A stretch of 64,000 nt of DNA from an uncultured Collinsella sp. (GTDB lineage: Bacteria > Actinomycetota > Coriobacteriia > Coriobacteriales > Coriobacteriaceae), in contig CAUGJE010000001.1 in assembly GCA_959599915.1 (NCBI GenBank), positions 186,001 to 250,000 on the forward strand. Direction: 5' to 3'. Below the pieces are notes generated by a model, which was given only the letters and a program-made list of their open reading frames with translations, was not told the DNA's origin and did not search any database. Made by a program: the position numbers and the translations under genes. Of this stretch, positions 56,872 through 64,000 are shown piece after piece (position 1 is the first letter of the stretch; each line of letters starts with the position of its first letter).

Positions 56872-57951
56872 ATGGCAGATTCTAAGCAGGCTCCGCTCGA
56901 CGCCGCGGCAGCCGCCAAAGCAGCGTTCGCTTCGGTCCAGGACAAGCCGTTCCCCGACGATATTTTTACGGCTCCCGAGCTCCATTGGGCCGTCATCGGT
57001 TGCGGCGTTATCGCCAACCAGATGGCTCAGTCCCTTGCTCTTGCCGGTCGCAAGCTTGCGGGCGTCGCCAACCGTACGCCGTCCAAGGCTCAGGCTTTTG
57101 CCGAGCAGTATGGCATCGAGAAGGTCTACGACACGGTTGAGGACCTCTACGCCGATCCTGGCATCGACGCCGTCTACATCACTACCCCGCACAACACTCA
57201 TATCACCTATCTGCGCGCTGCCCTGGCAGCCGGCAAGCACGTGCTCTGCGAGAAGGCCATTACCCTCAATTCCGCTGAACTCGATGAGGCCCGTGCCATT
57301 GCCGCCGAGCACAACGTGGTCCTTATGGACGCTACCACGGTGCTCCACATGCCCTTGTATCAAGAGCTGCGTCGCCGCATGGATGCCGGCGAGTTCGGCC
57401 GCATGAACCTCGCTCAGCTCAACTTTGGTAGCTACAAGGAGTACGGCGAGCTGACCAACCGTTTCTACAATCGCAACCTTGCCGGCGGTGCCATGCTCGA
57501 TATTGGTGTGTATGCCCTGTCCGTCATGCGCCTGTTTATGGCGAGCCAGCCCGCCGAGGTCGTGTCTCTAGGCAACACCTGCGAGACTGGAGTCGATGTT
57601 GCGGACGGCATCGTCTGCCGCAATGCCGAGCAGCAGCTGGGCGTCGTGAGCCTTACGCTTCACTCCAAGCAGCCCAAGCGCTCGGTCATCAGCTTTGACA
57701 AGTGCTACATCGAGGTCAACGAATATCCGCGTGCCGATCACGCGACCATCGTGTGGACTGCGGACGGCCACCGCGAGGAGGTCCACGCAGGCACCGAGGC
57801 TTACGCCCTGTGTTATGAGATGGCCGATCTTGAGAAGGCCGTTGCCGGCGACGACTCCAAGCGCGAGCTTCTGGATTATGCTTCTGATGTTATGGAGCTT
57901 ATGACCAAGCTTCGCGCCGATTGGGGAGTCGTGTACCCCGAGGAGGAGTAA
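56872..57951 (+). CDS. Gfo/Idh/MocA-family NAD(P)-dependent oxidoreductase
   Basis: A 359-residue dehydrogenase. The Rossmann motif AVIGCGVIANQMAQSLA lies near residue 40, the motif GKHVLCEKAITLN carries the catalytic-site lysine (family consensus EKP, here EKA), and AGGAMLDIGVYALS matches the substrate-site DIGxY pattern. Such enzymes oxidise or reduce sugars, inositols or related compounds. The second of two adjacent ATG codons is at a better distance from GGAGG. A DeoR regulator starts three bases downstream, so control by a phosphosugar is plausible. The substrate is unknown. Confidence 0.9.
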   Translation: MADSKQAPLDAAAAAKAAFASVQDKPFPDDIFTAPELHWAVIGCGVIANQMAQSLALAGRKLAGVANRTPSKAQAFAEQYGIEKVYDTVEDLYADPGIDAVYITTPHNTHITYLRAALAAGKHVLCEKAITLNSAELDEARAIAAEHNVVLMDATTVLHMPLYQELRRRMDAGEFGRMNLAQLNFGSYKEYGELTNRFYNRNLAGGAMLDIGVYALSVMRLFMASQPAEVVSLGNTCETGVDVADGIVCRNAEQQLGVVSLTLHSKQPKRSVISFDKCYIEVNEYPRADHATIVWTADGHREEVHAGTEAYALCYEMADLEKAVAGDDSKRELLDYASDVMELMTKLRADWGVVYPEEE

Positions 57952-57954
57952 GCG

Positions 57955-58701
57955 ATGCTTGCGGAAGATAGGCTCAACGCAATCGTGTCGATGGTGCAGC
58001 AGACGGGCTCGGTTACCGTACCGGAGCTTGCTGAGGCCCTGGGCGTGACGGCGTCTACCATTCGGCGCGACCTGCAGACGCTCAATCGCGCACACCGTAT
58101 CGCCAAGGTGCACGGTGGGGCGACGAGCCTTGAGCGCGCGCACGTGACGCGCGACCTAACGCTTAATGAGCGCAGCGATCTCCATAACGACGACAAGGAA
58201 CGTATCTGCGCCCGTGCGGCGGCGCTGGTGGAGCCCGAGAGCTTTGTGTACATCGACTCGGGCTCGACGACGCTCAGGCTCATCGAGCATCTTCCACACC
58301 TTGAAGGTGTCACCTATGTGACTGATTCCGTGCTCCATGCTCAGCATCTCGCTTTGCGCGGCATGCGTACCGTGGTGCTGGGCGGCGAGCTCAAACCCGA
58401 GACCGAGGCGCTCGTTGGCCCCGATGCCTTGGCAACCTTAGACCGTTACAACTTCAACTGCGGCTTTTGGGGCTCTAACGGCATTGCCGCCGAGCAGGGC
58501 TTCACGGCGCCCGATATCGAGGAGGCGCAAGTAAAGCGTATCTCGATGCGCCATACGGCCAAGCGCTTCGTAATCTCGGACGCCAGTAAATTTGGCATGG
58601 TGGCGCCCGTCAAGTTCGCGGACTTCCGCGATGCAACGATTATTACCGCAGGCGAGGTCCCCGCCAAGTACCGGGCAATGGACAACGTCGTCACGGTCTA
58701 A
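57955..58701 (+). CDS. DeoR-family transcriptional regulator
   Basis: A 248-residue regulator. The N-terminal helix-turn-helix (VTVPELAEALGVTASTIRRDLQTL) and KVHGGAT linker are classic DeoR; the C-terminal domain has IDSGSTTLRLIEHL, the usual sugar-phosphate-binding loop. It is co-transcribed with the preceding dehydrogenase gene and is likely to control it through the repeats at 56697-56805. Confidence 0.92.
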   Translation: MLAEDRLNAIVSMVQQTGSVTVPELAEALGVTASTIRRDLQTLNRAHRIAKVHGGATSLERAHVTRDLTLNERSDLHNDDKERICARAAALVEPESFVYIDSGSTTLRLIEHLPHLEGVTYVTDSVLHAQHLALRGMRTVVLGGELKPETEALVGPDALATLDRYNFNCGFWGSNGIAAEQGFTAPDIEEAQVKRISMRHTAKRFVISDASKFGMVAPVKFADFRDATIITAGEVPAKYRAMDNVVTV

Positions 58702-58793
58702 CGGCAGGGACGGGCTAAGGCCAAAACCACCGCGAAGGTGCCCGTCCCCATTGTGGTGGTTAGTAATGAAAACCGAGTAGTTTTCTCAATAGA

Positions 58794-58829
58794 AAAGCGG
58801 CAACGTCTATTACGGGCGTTGCCGCTTTC
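58794..58829. terminator. Bidirectional terminator between convergent genes
   Basis: AAAGCGGCAACG and CGTTGCCGCTTT form a perfect 12-bp stem across 11 bases, with A- and T-rich flanks on each side. Confidence 0.75.
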
Positions 58830-58844
58830 GTTGTCTACCGGTTT

Positions 58845-59063
58845 AGTCTAAATCTGTAACAACTGGACCGCTTAAAGTGGGCTAGGTGTTACTGATTGAA
58901 ATACTTCCGAATTGCGCCGTTCCTTTGTCTCAATCTGTAACATTTGGGATCGATTTTGCCGAGTTATTGTTACAGATTGAGATTTTCCCTTGAGGGGGAT
59001 TCGAATGTCTCGATCTGTAGCAGATAGACCGGAAAATGGGCTCTAACTGTTACAGATCGAGAC
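58845..59063. repeat. Three-copy hairpin array (TCTCAATCTGTAACA family)
   Basis: Units at 58845-58900, 58928-58982 and 59007-59063, period about 80 bases. The middle one has perfect 15-bp arms TCTCAATCTGTAACA/TGTTACAGATTGAGA; the third has 17-bp arms with one mismatch and the paired change CTCGATC/GATCGAG; the first is degraded. Loops differ. Confidence 0.75.
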
Positions 59064-59117
59064 GTTTTGGGACCGCGGCTGAGTCATCGTGGCGGCATGA
59101 CGTTTGACCAGATAAAA

Positions 59118-59150
59118 CCTGTCAAAATAAACATGTCCCTTTTTGGCAGG
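59118..59150. repeat. Small inverted repeat with GGGACATG, copy 3
   Basis: CCTGTCAAAA and TTTTGGCAGG flank TAAACATGTCCC, related to the sites at 30882 and 32835. Confidence 0.55.
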
Positions 59151-59152
59151 AT

Positions 59153-59812
59153 TTAGGGCTCCCAGGGGCAGGGGGCTTCGATGTGGATGTGCTCGCCGGT
59201 TACGGGATGCGTAAAGGACACGCTGTGGGCGTGGAGCATCAGGCCGCAGGGGCGCGGCGTTCCGTACAGGTCGTCGCCAACCAGGGGATGATGCTCGCTG
59301 GCCAGGTGCACGCGGATCTGGTGCTTGCGGCCGGTGAGCAGCTCGACATCGATATACGAGCGCGTAGGCAGGCCACGACGGCTCTTAAGACGCTTGAGTA
59401 CCTTCACGCGCGTTTGAGACGGCTTGCCGCTGGCGCCGACGCGCATCTTTCGACTGTCGTGTCGGTCGCGGGCGATGGGTTTGTCGATGAGCTTTTCGTT
59501 CCAGTCGATCTTGCCCTCGGCGAGCGCCAGGTAGTGCTTTTCGAAAGCGTGGTCGATGACCATCTGGTCAAAGGCGGGCTGCGTCTGCTTGTCGAGCGAG
59601 AACAGCACCACGCCGGTGGTGTCGCGGTCCAGGCGGTTGAGCGGCTGCATGTCGGTCGCGGCAAAGCCGTCGCCCATCGCCAGCAGCAGGTCGCTGGCGT
59701 AGTCGGTGAGCGTGCGCTCGCCGGTGCCGTCGCCGTGGACGATCATACCGGCAGGCTTGTCGATGGCCATGAGCCAGGCGTCGCAGTAGAGGACTTGAGG
59801 TTCTTCGTTCAC
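59153..59812 (-). CDS. RluA-family RNA pseudouridine synthase
   Basis: A 219-residue enzyme that isomerises uridine to pseudouridine in rRNA or tRNA. NRLDRDTTGVVLFSL holds the catalytic aspartate near residue 62, and LTGRKHQIRVHLASEHHPLVGDDLYG is the conserved C-terminal core. It lacks the S4 domain of RluC/RluD, so it is closer to the short RluA/TruC type. Target sites cannot be stated. It is downstream of the U32 gene on the same strand, 15 bases apart, so both RNA-modifying genes are probably co-transcribed. Confidence 0.92.
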   Translation of the reverse strand: MNEEPQVLYCDAWLMAIDKPAGMIVHGDGTGERTLTDYASDLLLAMGDGFAATDMQPLNRLDRDTTGVVLFSLDKQTQPAFDQMVIDHAFEKHYLALAEGKIDWNEKLIDKPIARDRHDSRKMRVGASGKPSQTRVKVLKRLKSRRGLPTRSYIDVELLTGRKHQIRVHLASEHHPLVGDDLYGTPRPCGLMLHAHSVSFTHPVTGEHIHIEAPCPWEP

Positions 59813-59827
59813 GTGTATGCCTTTCGG

Positions 59828-62323
59828 TTAGCTGATTCCCACAAACATGCAGCCCGAGGTCGCCCCGCGCAGGCGGGCGGCGGGCTTACGGCCGGCCTGC
59901 GCGGCCTCGACGGCGCGACGGACGCGTGCGACGGCGCGGCCAATCTCATCTGCCTCGAGCAGGGTTCCGTCGACCATAAGGCGGCGCACGCCGGCATCGA
60001 GCAGCTGCGGAACCTGCGGCGTAAGGTCGATGGGGTAGGCGTCGTACAAGCGTGAGCGGCCGTGGATGTCGGTACGCACCGGCATGACCTTTCTGTCGAT
60101 ATTCTTGAGCGAGAGCTTGCGGGCACGCAGGCGGCAGTTGGCGCAATCGTGGATGCAGCCGTTGGCAACCTGCAGAATGCAATGCTCGCTTGTCATGACG
60201 CGCGGGCGGCCAAAGACGGTGATGCCCAGAGCCGCGGGCGCGGCGGCGCCGAGCGAGACAATCTCGTCGAGCGTGATCTCGGGCGAGAGCCAAAACGCGC
60301 CGGCTCCGCGTTCGGCGAGTGCCTCCATGCAGGGCGCATTGTGCACGGGCAGGCAGGATCGAATCTCGGCCGTGGCGCCAACCTGGGCGGCCAGGGCAAG
60401 CTCAGAGATGTTGCCAATAGCGACCGTGGCGCCGGCAACAACCCATGGGTCAACGCGGACGTGGTCAACGGCGCGGCAGACCTCATCGAGCACGGGTACG
60501 ATGCCCTGCTCAAACGTATCGGCGGGGGAGAGCTTGGCCGCATCGAGCGCGTCGGTGGTCATGTAGATGCGCGTTGCACCATCCGCCCGCGCTGCCTCGG
60601 CGGCCTCGAGCGAGGTGACGGTGGCGCAGATCTGCGGCTCGTCGCGGTAGTGCTCGGGCGCGGGGCGGGAATCACTGGTGACAATCGCCGGCAGCTCGAG
60701 CGTTTTCGCGCGCTCCGCGTACGGCGCCAGAATGGCCTCTTCCAGCGCCTTGCAAGCGGCGGCGCGCACCTTATGTACGGCGGAGAAACCCATGCCACAG
60801 CCCTCATCGAGCGCCACCTCAAAGCTCGCAGCCTCAAAAGGAGAGGAACCCATGCGGCCCACATGCTCAACCATGTCCGCCGCCTCGACGGCGCGGGTCT
60901 TGGCGGCCTCGACGGTGAAGCCCGTGGCGGTGGCGGTGAGCGCGGGGTTGTCACAGCAGGTGAGCGTCACGGTAAACGGCTCGCCCAGGCGCGCCACGAC
61001 GGACACATCTACGGCGCGGCGGCGCAGCACATCGCGCTTGAGCGCGGCGCCGGCGGCGTCGATGGCACGCTGACTGCGAATCACGCGGACGCGGCAGCCC
61101 TCGGGCATGCTGCGGGGCACGCGACATTCGATGATGTCGCCCGCGGCGGCATCATCGGTAGCGATAGTGGTTAGGAACTGGTCAAACTCGTTATCGTGGC
61201 GAAGCTCCAGCAGGTCGCCCGTGTCCACGGGCTCAAACAGCTCAATGCGGGCGATGGCGGCGCGGCGACGGCGGTCGTCGGGCTTGAGGCCGCGCACATC
61301 GCGGTTGGCCGGGCGGCTGCCGAGCACCGTGCCCACGATCTGGCCGCGGTTGTTGGAACGCTCATAGCTCATCATCTCGTCGCCCGAGGTGCCGTCCTGA
61401 TAGGCGTGCGTAAAGTCGCGGTTAAAGCAGCGCTTGAGCTGGCGCTGGCGGGCGGCTTTCTCGTCCTTGGCAACGGTGGTTCCGGCCAGCATGTCATCAA
61501 TCTGATGACGATACACGTCGACGATGGAATACACGTAATCGGGCGCCTTCATGCGGCCCTCGAGCTTGAGCGACGCGGCGCCGGCGTCATACAGGCGGCG
61601 AACAAGTTGTGAAGTGTTGGTGTCACGCGGGCACAGCGCGCGCTCGCGACCGGCAGGGGAGAGCGAGCGGCCGTTCTCGTCGATCAGCTCGTAGGGCAGG
61701 CGACAGGGTTGAGCGCACATGCCGCGGTTGGCCGAGCGGCCCGCCATGGCAAAGCTCGAAAGCAGACACAGGCCAGAGTAGCAAAAGCAGATGGCGCCAT
61801 GGCTAAAGACCTCAAGGTCCACATCGGGCGCGGCATCGTGAATGGCGGCAATCTCGTCGATGGAAAGCTCGCGCGAGAGGGTCACGCGGTCGGCGCCTTG
61901 CTCGCGGCACCAAAGGGTTCCGCGGTCGTCGTGGATGTTCGCCTGGGTCGAGATATGCGTCTCGATGCCGGGCATGGTGCGCTTGACCTCAAAGAACAGG
62001 CCCCAGTCCTGGATGATGAAGGCGTCGGCGCCCAGCGTGGAGCAGCGATGGATGAGCTGCAGCACATCGCTCATCTCGGATTCCTTGATGATGATGTTGA
62101 CCGTGACGTAGACGCGCGAGCCGGCCAGATGCGCGGCGCGGCAGGCCTGCTCAAAGGCCTCGTCGGTAAAGTTGGTGGCCTTGCGGCGGGCGTTGAAGCT
62201 GCCCATGCCGCAGTAGATGGCGTCTGCCCCGGCGGCGAGTGCGGCGGCAAAGGGCTCGGGCCCTCCGGCGGGCGCCAAAAGCTCGGGTCTGCGGTTGGTG
62301 GTTCGACTGGCGGTTGCGGTCAT
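59828..62323 (-). CDS. U32 peptidase-family protein, probable rRNA hydroxylation enzyme (RlhA-like)
   Basis: An 831-residue protein. The N-terminal U32 domain (about 10-300) contains LLAPAGGPEPFAAALAAGADAIY, FSHGAICFCYSGLCLLSS and NRGMCAQPCRLPYE, with cysteines that bind an iron-sulfur cluster in this family. A DUF3656-like middle and a C-terminal region with CIHDCANCRLRARKL follow. This long form resembles E. coli RlhA (YdcP), which hydroxylates a 23S rRNA cytidine using prephenate-derived chemistry; older annotation calls it collagenase. The adjacent pseudouridine synthase gene fits an RNA-modification role. Start supported by AGGCAGGA. Confidence 0.88.
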   Translation of the reverse strand: MTATASRTTNRRPELLAPAGGPEPFAAALAAGADAIYCGMGSFNARRKATNFTDEAFEQACRAAHLAGSRVYVTVNIIIKESEMSDVLQLIHRCSTLGADAFIIQDWGLFFEVKRTMPGIETHISTQANIHDDRGTLWCREQGADRVTLSRELSIDEIAAIHDAAPDVDLEVFSHGAICFCYSGLCLLSSFAMAGRSANRGMCAQPCRLPYELIDENGRSLSPAGRERALCPRDTNTSQLVRRLYDAGAASLKLEGRMKAPDYVYSIVDVYRHQIDDMLAGTTVAKDEKAARQRQLKRCFNRDFTHAYQDGTSGDEMMSYERSNNRGQIVGTVLGSRPANRDVRGLKPDDRRRRAAIARIELFEPVDTGDLLELRHDNEFDQFLTTIATDDAAAGDIIECRVPRSMPEGCRVRVIRSQRAIDAAGAALKRDVLRRRAVDVSVVARLGEPFTVTLTCCDNPALTATATGFTVEAAKTRAVEAADMVEHVGRMGSSPFEAASFEVALDEGCGMGFSAVHKVRAAACKALEEAILAPYAERAKTLELPAIVTSDSRPAPEHYRDEPQICATVTSLEAAEAARADGATRIYMTTDALDAAKLSPADTFEQGIVPVLDEVCRAVDHVRVDPWVVAGATVAIGNISELALAAQVGATAEIRSCLPVHNAPCMEALAERGAGAFWLSPEITLDEIVSLGAAAPAALGITVFGRPRVMTSEHCILQVANGCIHDCANCRLRARKLSLKNIDRKVMPVRTDIHGRSRLYDAYPIDLTPQVPQLLDAGVRRLMVDGTLLEADEIGRAVARVRRAVEAAQAGRKPAARLRGATSGCMFVGIS

Positions 62324-62621
62324 ATCCTGCCTTTCAAAATGCTCAGATAATCAAAAGTATAGTGGTGCCGTCGCGGCAGGCGATGCCCGTGCTCTAAGCG
62401 GGATAAAGTCTTCAGCAGCTTGGACTGGCTGCTTCACATGAGAACCGTTCAGCGGTCCGGGGAAACCGTTGGGCGATAAAATATTCTCGCAACGTGATAA
62501 TAATCTTGCATCGCGCGGAAACCTTGAGTACTATCCCAATCAAGCGCGGTGTTCAGACCGAACTGTGCCTCCCGGTGTGAACGCCGCGCTCCCGTTCCCT
62601 TTTACTTGTAAGGAGAAAAAC
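62324..62621. other. 298-bp divergent intergenic region
   Basis: A TATACT box on the minus strand (62361-62356) may serve the U32 gene. AT-rich GATAAAATATTC and GTGATAATAATC lie on the ridA side, but no -35 was assigned with confidence. Confidence 0.4.
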
Positions 62622-62999
62622 ATGAGCAAGACCGTCGTGTCTTCCGATAACGCACCCGCAGCCATCGGCCCGTATTCCCCTGGTATCCAGACCGGCAACA
62701 TGGTGTTCCTGTCCGGCCAGCTGGGCATCGATCCCGCAACTGGCAAGATGCCCGAGGGCGTCGAGGCCCAGGCCAAGCAGTCCCTTGCTAACGTCGAGGC
62801 CCTGCTGACCGCTGCCGGCGCCACCTTTGCCGATGTCGTCAAGACCACAGTCTACCTGGCTGACATTGCCGACTTCGCTGCCGTAAACGAGATCTACGCC
62901 TCCAAGTTCGAGGCCCCGTTCCCCGCGCGCAGCGCTTTCCAGGTTGCCGCTCTTCCGGCTGGCGGTCTGGTCGAGATCGAGGTCGTCGCCGCTCTCTAA
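62622..62999 (+). CDS. ridA: RidA family enamine/imine deaminase
   Basis: A 125-residue Rid/YjgF/UK114 protein. SSDNAPAAIGPYSPGIQTGNMVFLSGQLG at the start, the AKQSLANVEALL segment, the catalytic Arg in FPARSAFQVAALPAGGLVEIE and the terminal Glu pattern are all present. It hydrolyses reactive 2-aminoacrylate and related imines released by PLP enzymes. AAGGAG precedes ATG 62622; the longer frame from 62469 has no ribosome site. A convergent YheO-type regulator gene shares its terminator. Confidence 0.95.
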   Translation: MSKTVVSSDNAPAAIGPYSPGIQTGNMVFLSGQLGIDPATGKMPEGVEAQAKQSLANVEALLTAAGATFADVVKTTVYLADIADFAAVNEIYASKFEAPFPARSAFQVAALPAGGLVEIEVVAAL

Positions 63000-63029
63000 G
63001 GCGTTGACCACAACTAAACATGACATGCA

Positions 63030-63067
63030 AAAAGACCCTGCAGCGCGTGCGAGCTGCAGGGTCTTTT
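63030..63067. terminator. Bidirectional terminator between ridA and the YheO-type gene
   Basis: AAAAGACCCTGCAGC and GCTGCAGGGTCTTTT form a perfect 15-bp stem with an 8-base loop and A/T tails on both sides. Confidence 0.92.
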
Positions 63068-63111
63068 GTCAAGTGACGAATCGCTTGTGGAGCCGCGCTC
63101 CATTTTGCTCG

Positions 63112-63768
63112 TTAGCCCTCCTTGCGGACTTTTTGCAGGTAGCGGTACACGCTGGGCTCCGAGATGCCCAACGCGGTGGCAGCGCAGGCCACGGCGCCCT
63201 TGAGCATGAACACCCCGTTGCCGTTGAGGTGGCGAATGACGTCCACGCGGTCGCTCTGACCAAGCGACGCTACATCCAGCCCGCGCGCGCTCAGCCACTC
63301 GGCAATGCTGCGGTCGATGAGCTCCTGGGTGGACTCCGAAAGGCTTTCGACCTCGATAGGGGCGGGCTCCGTGCGCGTCGGCGCTGCGTCGAAGCACGCC
63401 ATGAGCTGCTGCGCCATGGCGTTGATGGAGCGTACGGTCGAGAGGTCGGTGTTGACGCAGAGCATACCGACGATCTCGTCATTCTCGCGGATAAAGTACG
63501 TCGCTGACTCCAACGTCTTGCCGCCGGCACCGCGCCCCTCGTAGCCCGTAATAAACGGCAGGTCGCGATACTTGGCGTCGTGCATGATCTTGAGCGCCAG
63601 ATCGGTGGCGGGACCGCCGACCTTGCGGCCGCTCACGATGCCGTTGCGAATATCGACGATGGCGTGGTCGGGATCCGAGAAATCGTGCAGCACGATTTCG
63701 CTGTTTTTGCCGAGTATCTGCTCCAGAAAATCGACCATCGGCAAAAAGCGACGTACGGTCTCGTTCAC
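63112..63768 (-). CDS. YheO-like PAS and helix-turn-helix regulator
   Basis: A 218-residue regulator. The N-terminal YheO-type PAS domain (about 8-115) has FLEQILGKNSEIVLHDFSDPDHAIVDIRNG and FIRENDEIVGMLCVNTDLS; the C-terminal helix-turn-helix (about 165-215) ends ALGISEPSVYRYLQKVRKEG. Relatives such as DauR control D-amino-acid catabolism, and RidA genes are often near such regulators. GTG 63768 was chosen because AAAGGAG lies six bases upstream; the longer frame to 63909 has no site. Confidence 0.88.
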   Translation of the reverse strand: MNETVRRFLPMVDFLEQILGKNSEIVLHDFSDPDHAIVDIRNGIVSGRKVGGPATDLALKIMHDAKYRDLPFITGYEGRGAGGKTLESATYFIRENDEIVGMLCVNTDLSTVRSINAMAQQLMACFDAAPTRTEPAPIEVESLSESTQELIDRSIAEWLSARGLDVASLGQSDRVDVIRHLNGNGVFMLKGAVACAATALGISEPSVYRYLQKVRKEG

Positions 63769-64000
63769 GGGCAACTCCTTTGGGTGAAATCGGAAATGTT
63801 CATAACAATTTTTTCTCATGGTAACACGCTGCCCATCATCTCGTATATCCGCAGGTACATTGCGTAATACAGACGAACGGTAGGTATTTGGCGGTAAACG
63901 GTCGACCAAAAGAAAAGTTAGATGTAATTTTGAACAGACACTTTCCTGACCTGCGGAAATTCATTATCTCAGCTGAAGAATAGTCTGATAACAAAAAATT
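63769..64000. other. AT-rich upstream region at the window end
   Basis: About 230 bases of lower GC content than the rest of the window. No gene, promoter or repeat was recognised with confidence. Confidence 0.4.

Larger units (their letters stand above)
58702..59152. other. 451-bp gene-free stretch between deoR-type and rlu genes
   Basis: It holds inverted repeats with GGGACGGGC/GCCCGTCCC (58707-58748), a bidirectional terminator, a three-copy hairpin array and a GGGACATG repeat. The flanking genes are convergent. Confidence 0.75.

Noticed and set aside
58707..58761. Interleaved inverted repeats that could form a pseudoknot (GGGACGGGC/GCCCGTCCC and AACCACC/GGTGGTT)
   Set aside because: Stems are short, single copy, and lie between convergent genes; chance pairing or a REP remnant is as likely.
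58845..59063. Possible CRISPR array at the second repeat cluster
   Set aside because: Repeat units contain both arms of a hairpin with variable loops, only three copies exist and no cas genes are present.

Overview
The window looks like chromosomal DNA of a high-GC Coriobacteriia (Actinomycetota) gut anaerobe, most likely Collinsella or a close relative. This is inferred from the gene set and arrangement: fused FeoA-FeoB, fused AccD-AccA, FabK-type fatty-acid synthesis, an actinobacterial-style RNA polymerase and AGGAGG-type ribosome binding sites with many GTG and TTG starts. No rRNA, tRNA, CRISPR array, insertion sequence or phage gene was found.

Layout. 1-6127 (mostly minus strand): truncated ABC substrate-binding lipoprotein, WYL regulator, asnS, acyltransferase with a C-terminal SGNH domain, and a lone glucose-type PTS EIIA. 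6375-18177: esterase-like hydrolase; GntR regulator facing a DDAH-like hydrolase and APC permease; small unknown protein; feoAB; MFS exporter; GH13 enzyme with a DNA-deoxyinosine glycosylase; unknown minus-strand protein. 18271-30619: aminotransferase, L10 leader with rplJL, galU, rpoBC. 31005-32550: ECF sigma factor and its membrane anti-sigma partner. 33231-36644: rpsL-rpsG-fusA-rpsJ. 36761-46888: birA divergent from a complete type II fatty-acid cluster (fabH-acpP-fabK-fabD-fabG-fabF-accB-fabZ-accC-accDA). 46929-50114: PTS EIIC, cation-efflux protein, histidine phosphatase. 50565-56353: ribosomal operon rplC to rplX. 56872-63768: Gfo/Idh/MocA dehydrogenase with DeoR regulator, RluA-type pseudouridine synthase, U32 peptidase-family protein, RidA and a YheO-type regulator.

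Logic. Growth-linked functions dominate: transcription (rpoBC), translation (three ribosomal blocks plus EF-G) and membrane lipid synthesis, where BirA would biotinylate AccB so that AccC and AccDA can feed malonyl-CoA to FabD. The usual str-S10-spc ribosomal supercluster is broken: rpsJ closes the fusA operon, the lipid cluster intervenes, and the next block stops at a terminator after rplX.

The most unusual content is between genes. At least four loci carry a long-hairpin element with a conserved core of about 65 bp around CACTTAATGTG. The arms at each locus are almost perfect reverse complements of each other, but differ between loci apart from one related pair. All four cores have the same orientation and lie beside ribosomal or RNA polymerase operons. 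Other hairpin families occur as pairs or three-copy arrays, with scattered small inverted repeats around GGGACAG. Other observations: an alpha-CTD-like helix-hairpin-helix domain at the end of RpoC, arginine at S12 residue 88, a shared motif upstream of three ribosomal operons, and a near-ideal ECF promoter before the sigma-factor gene.
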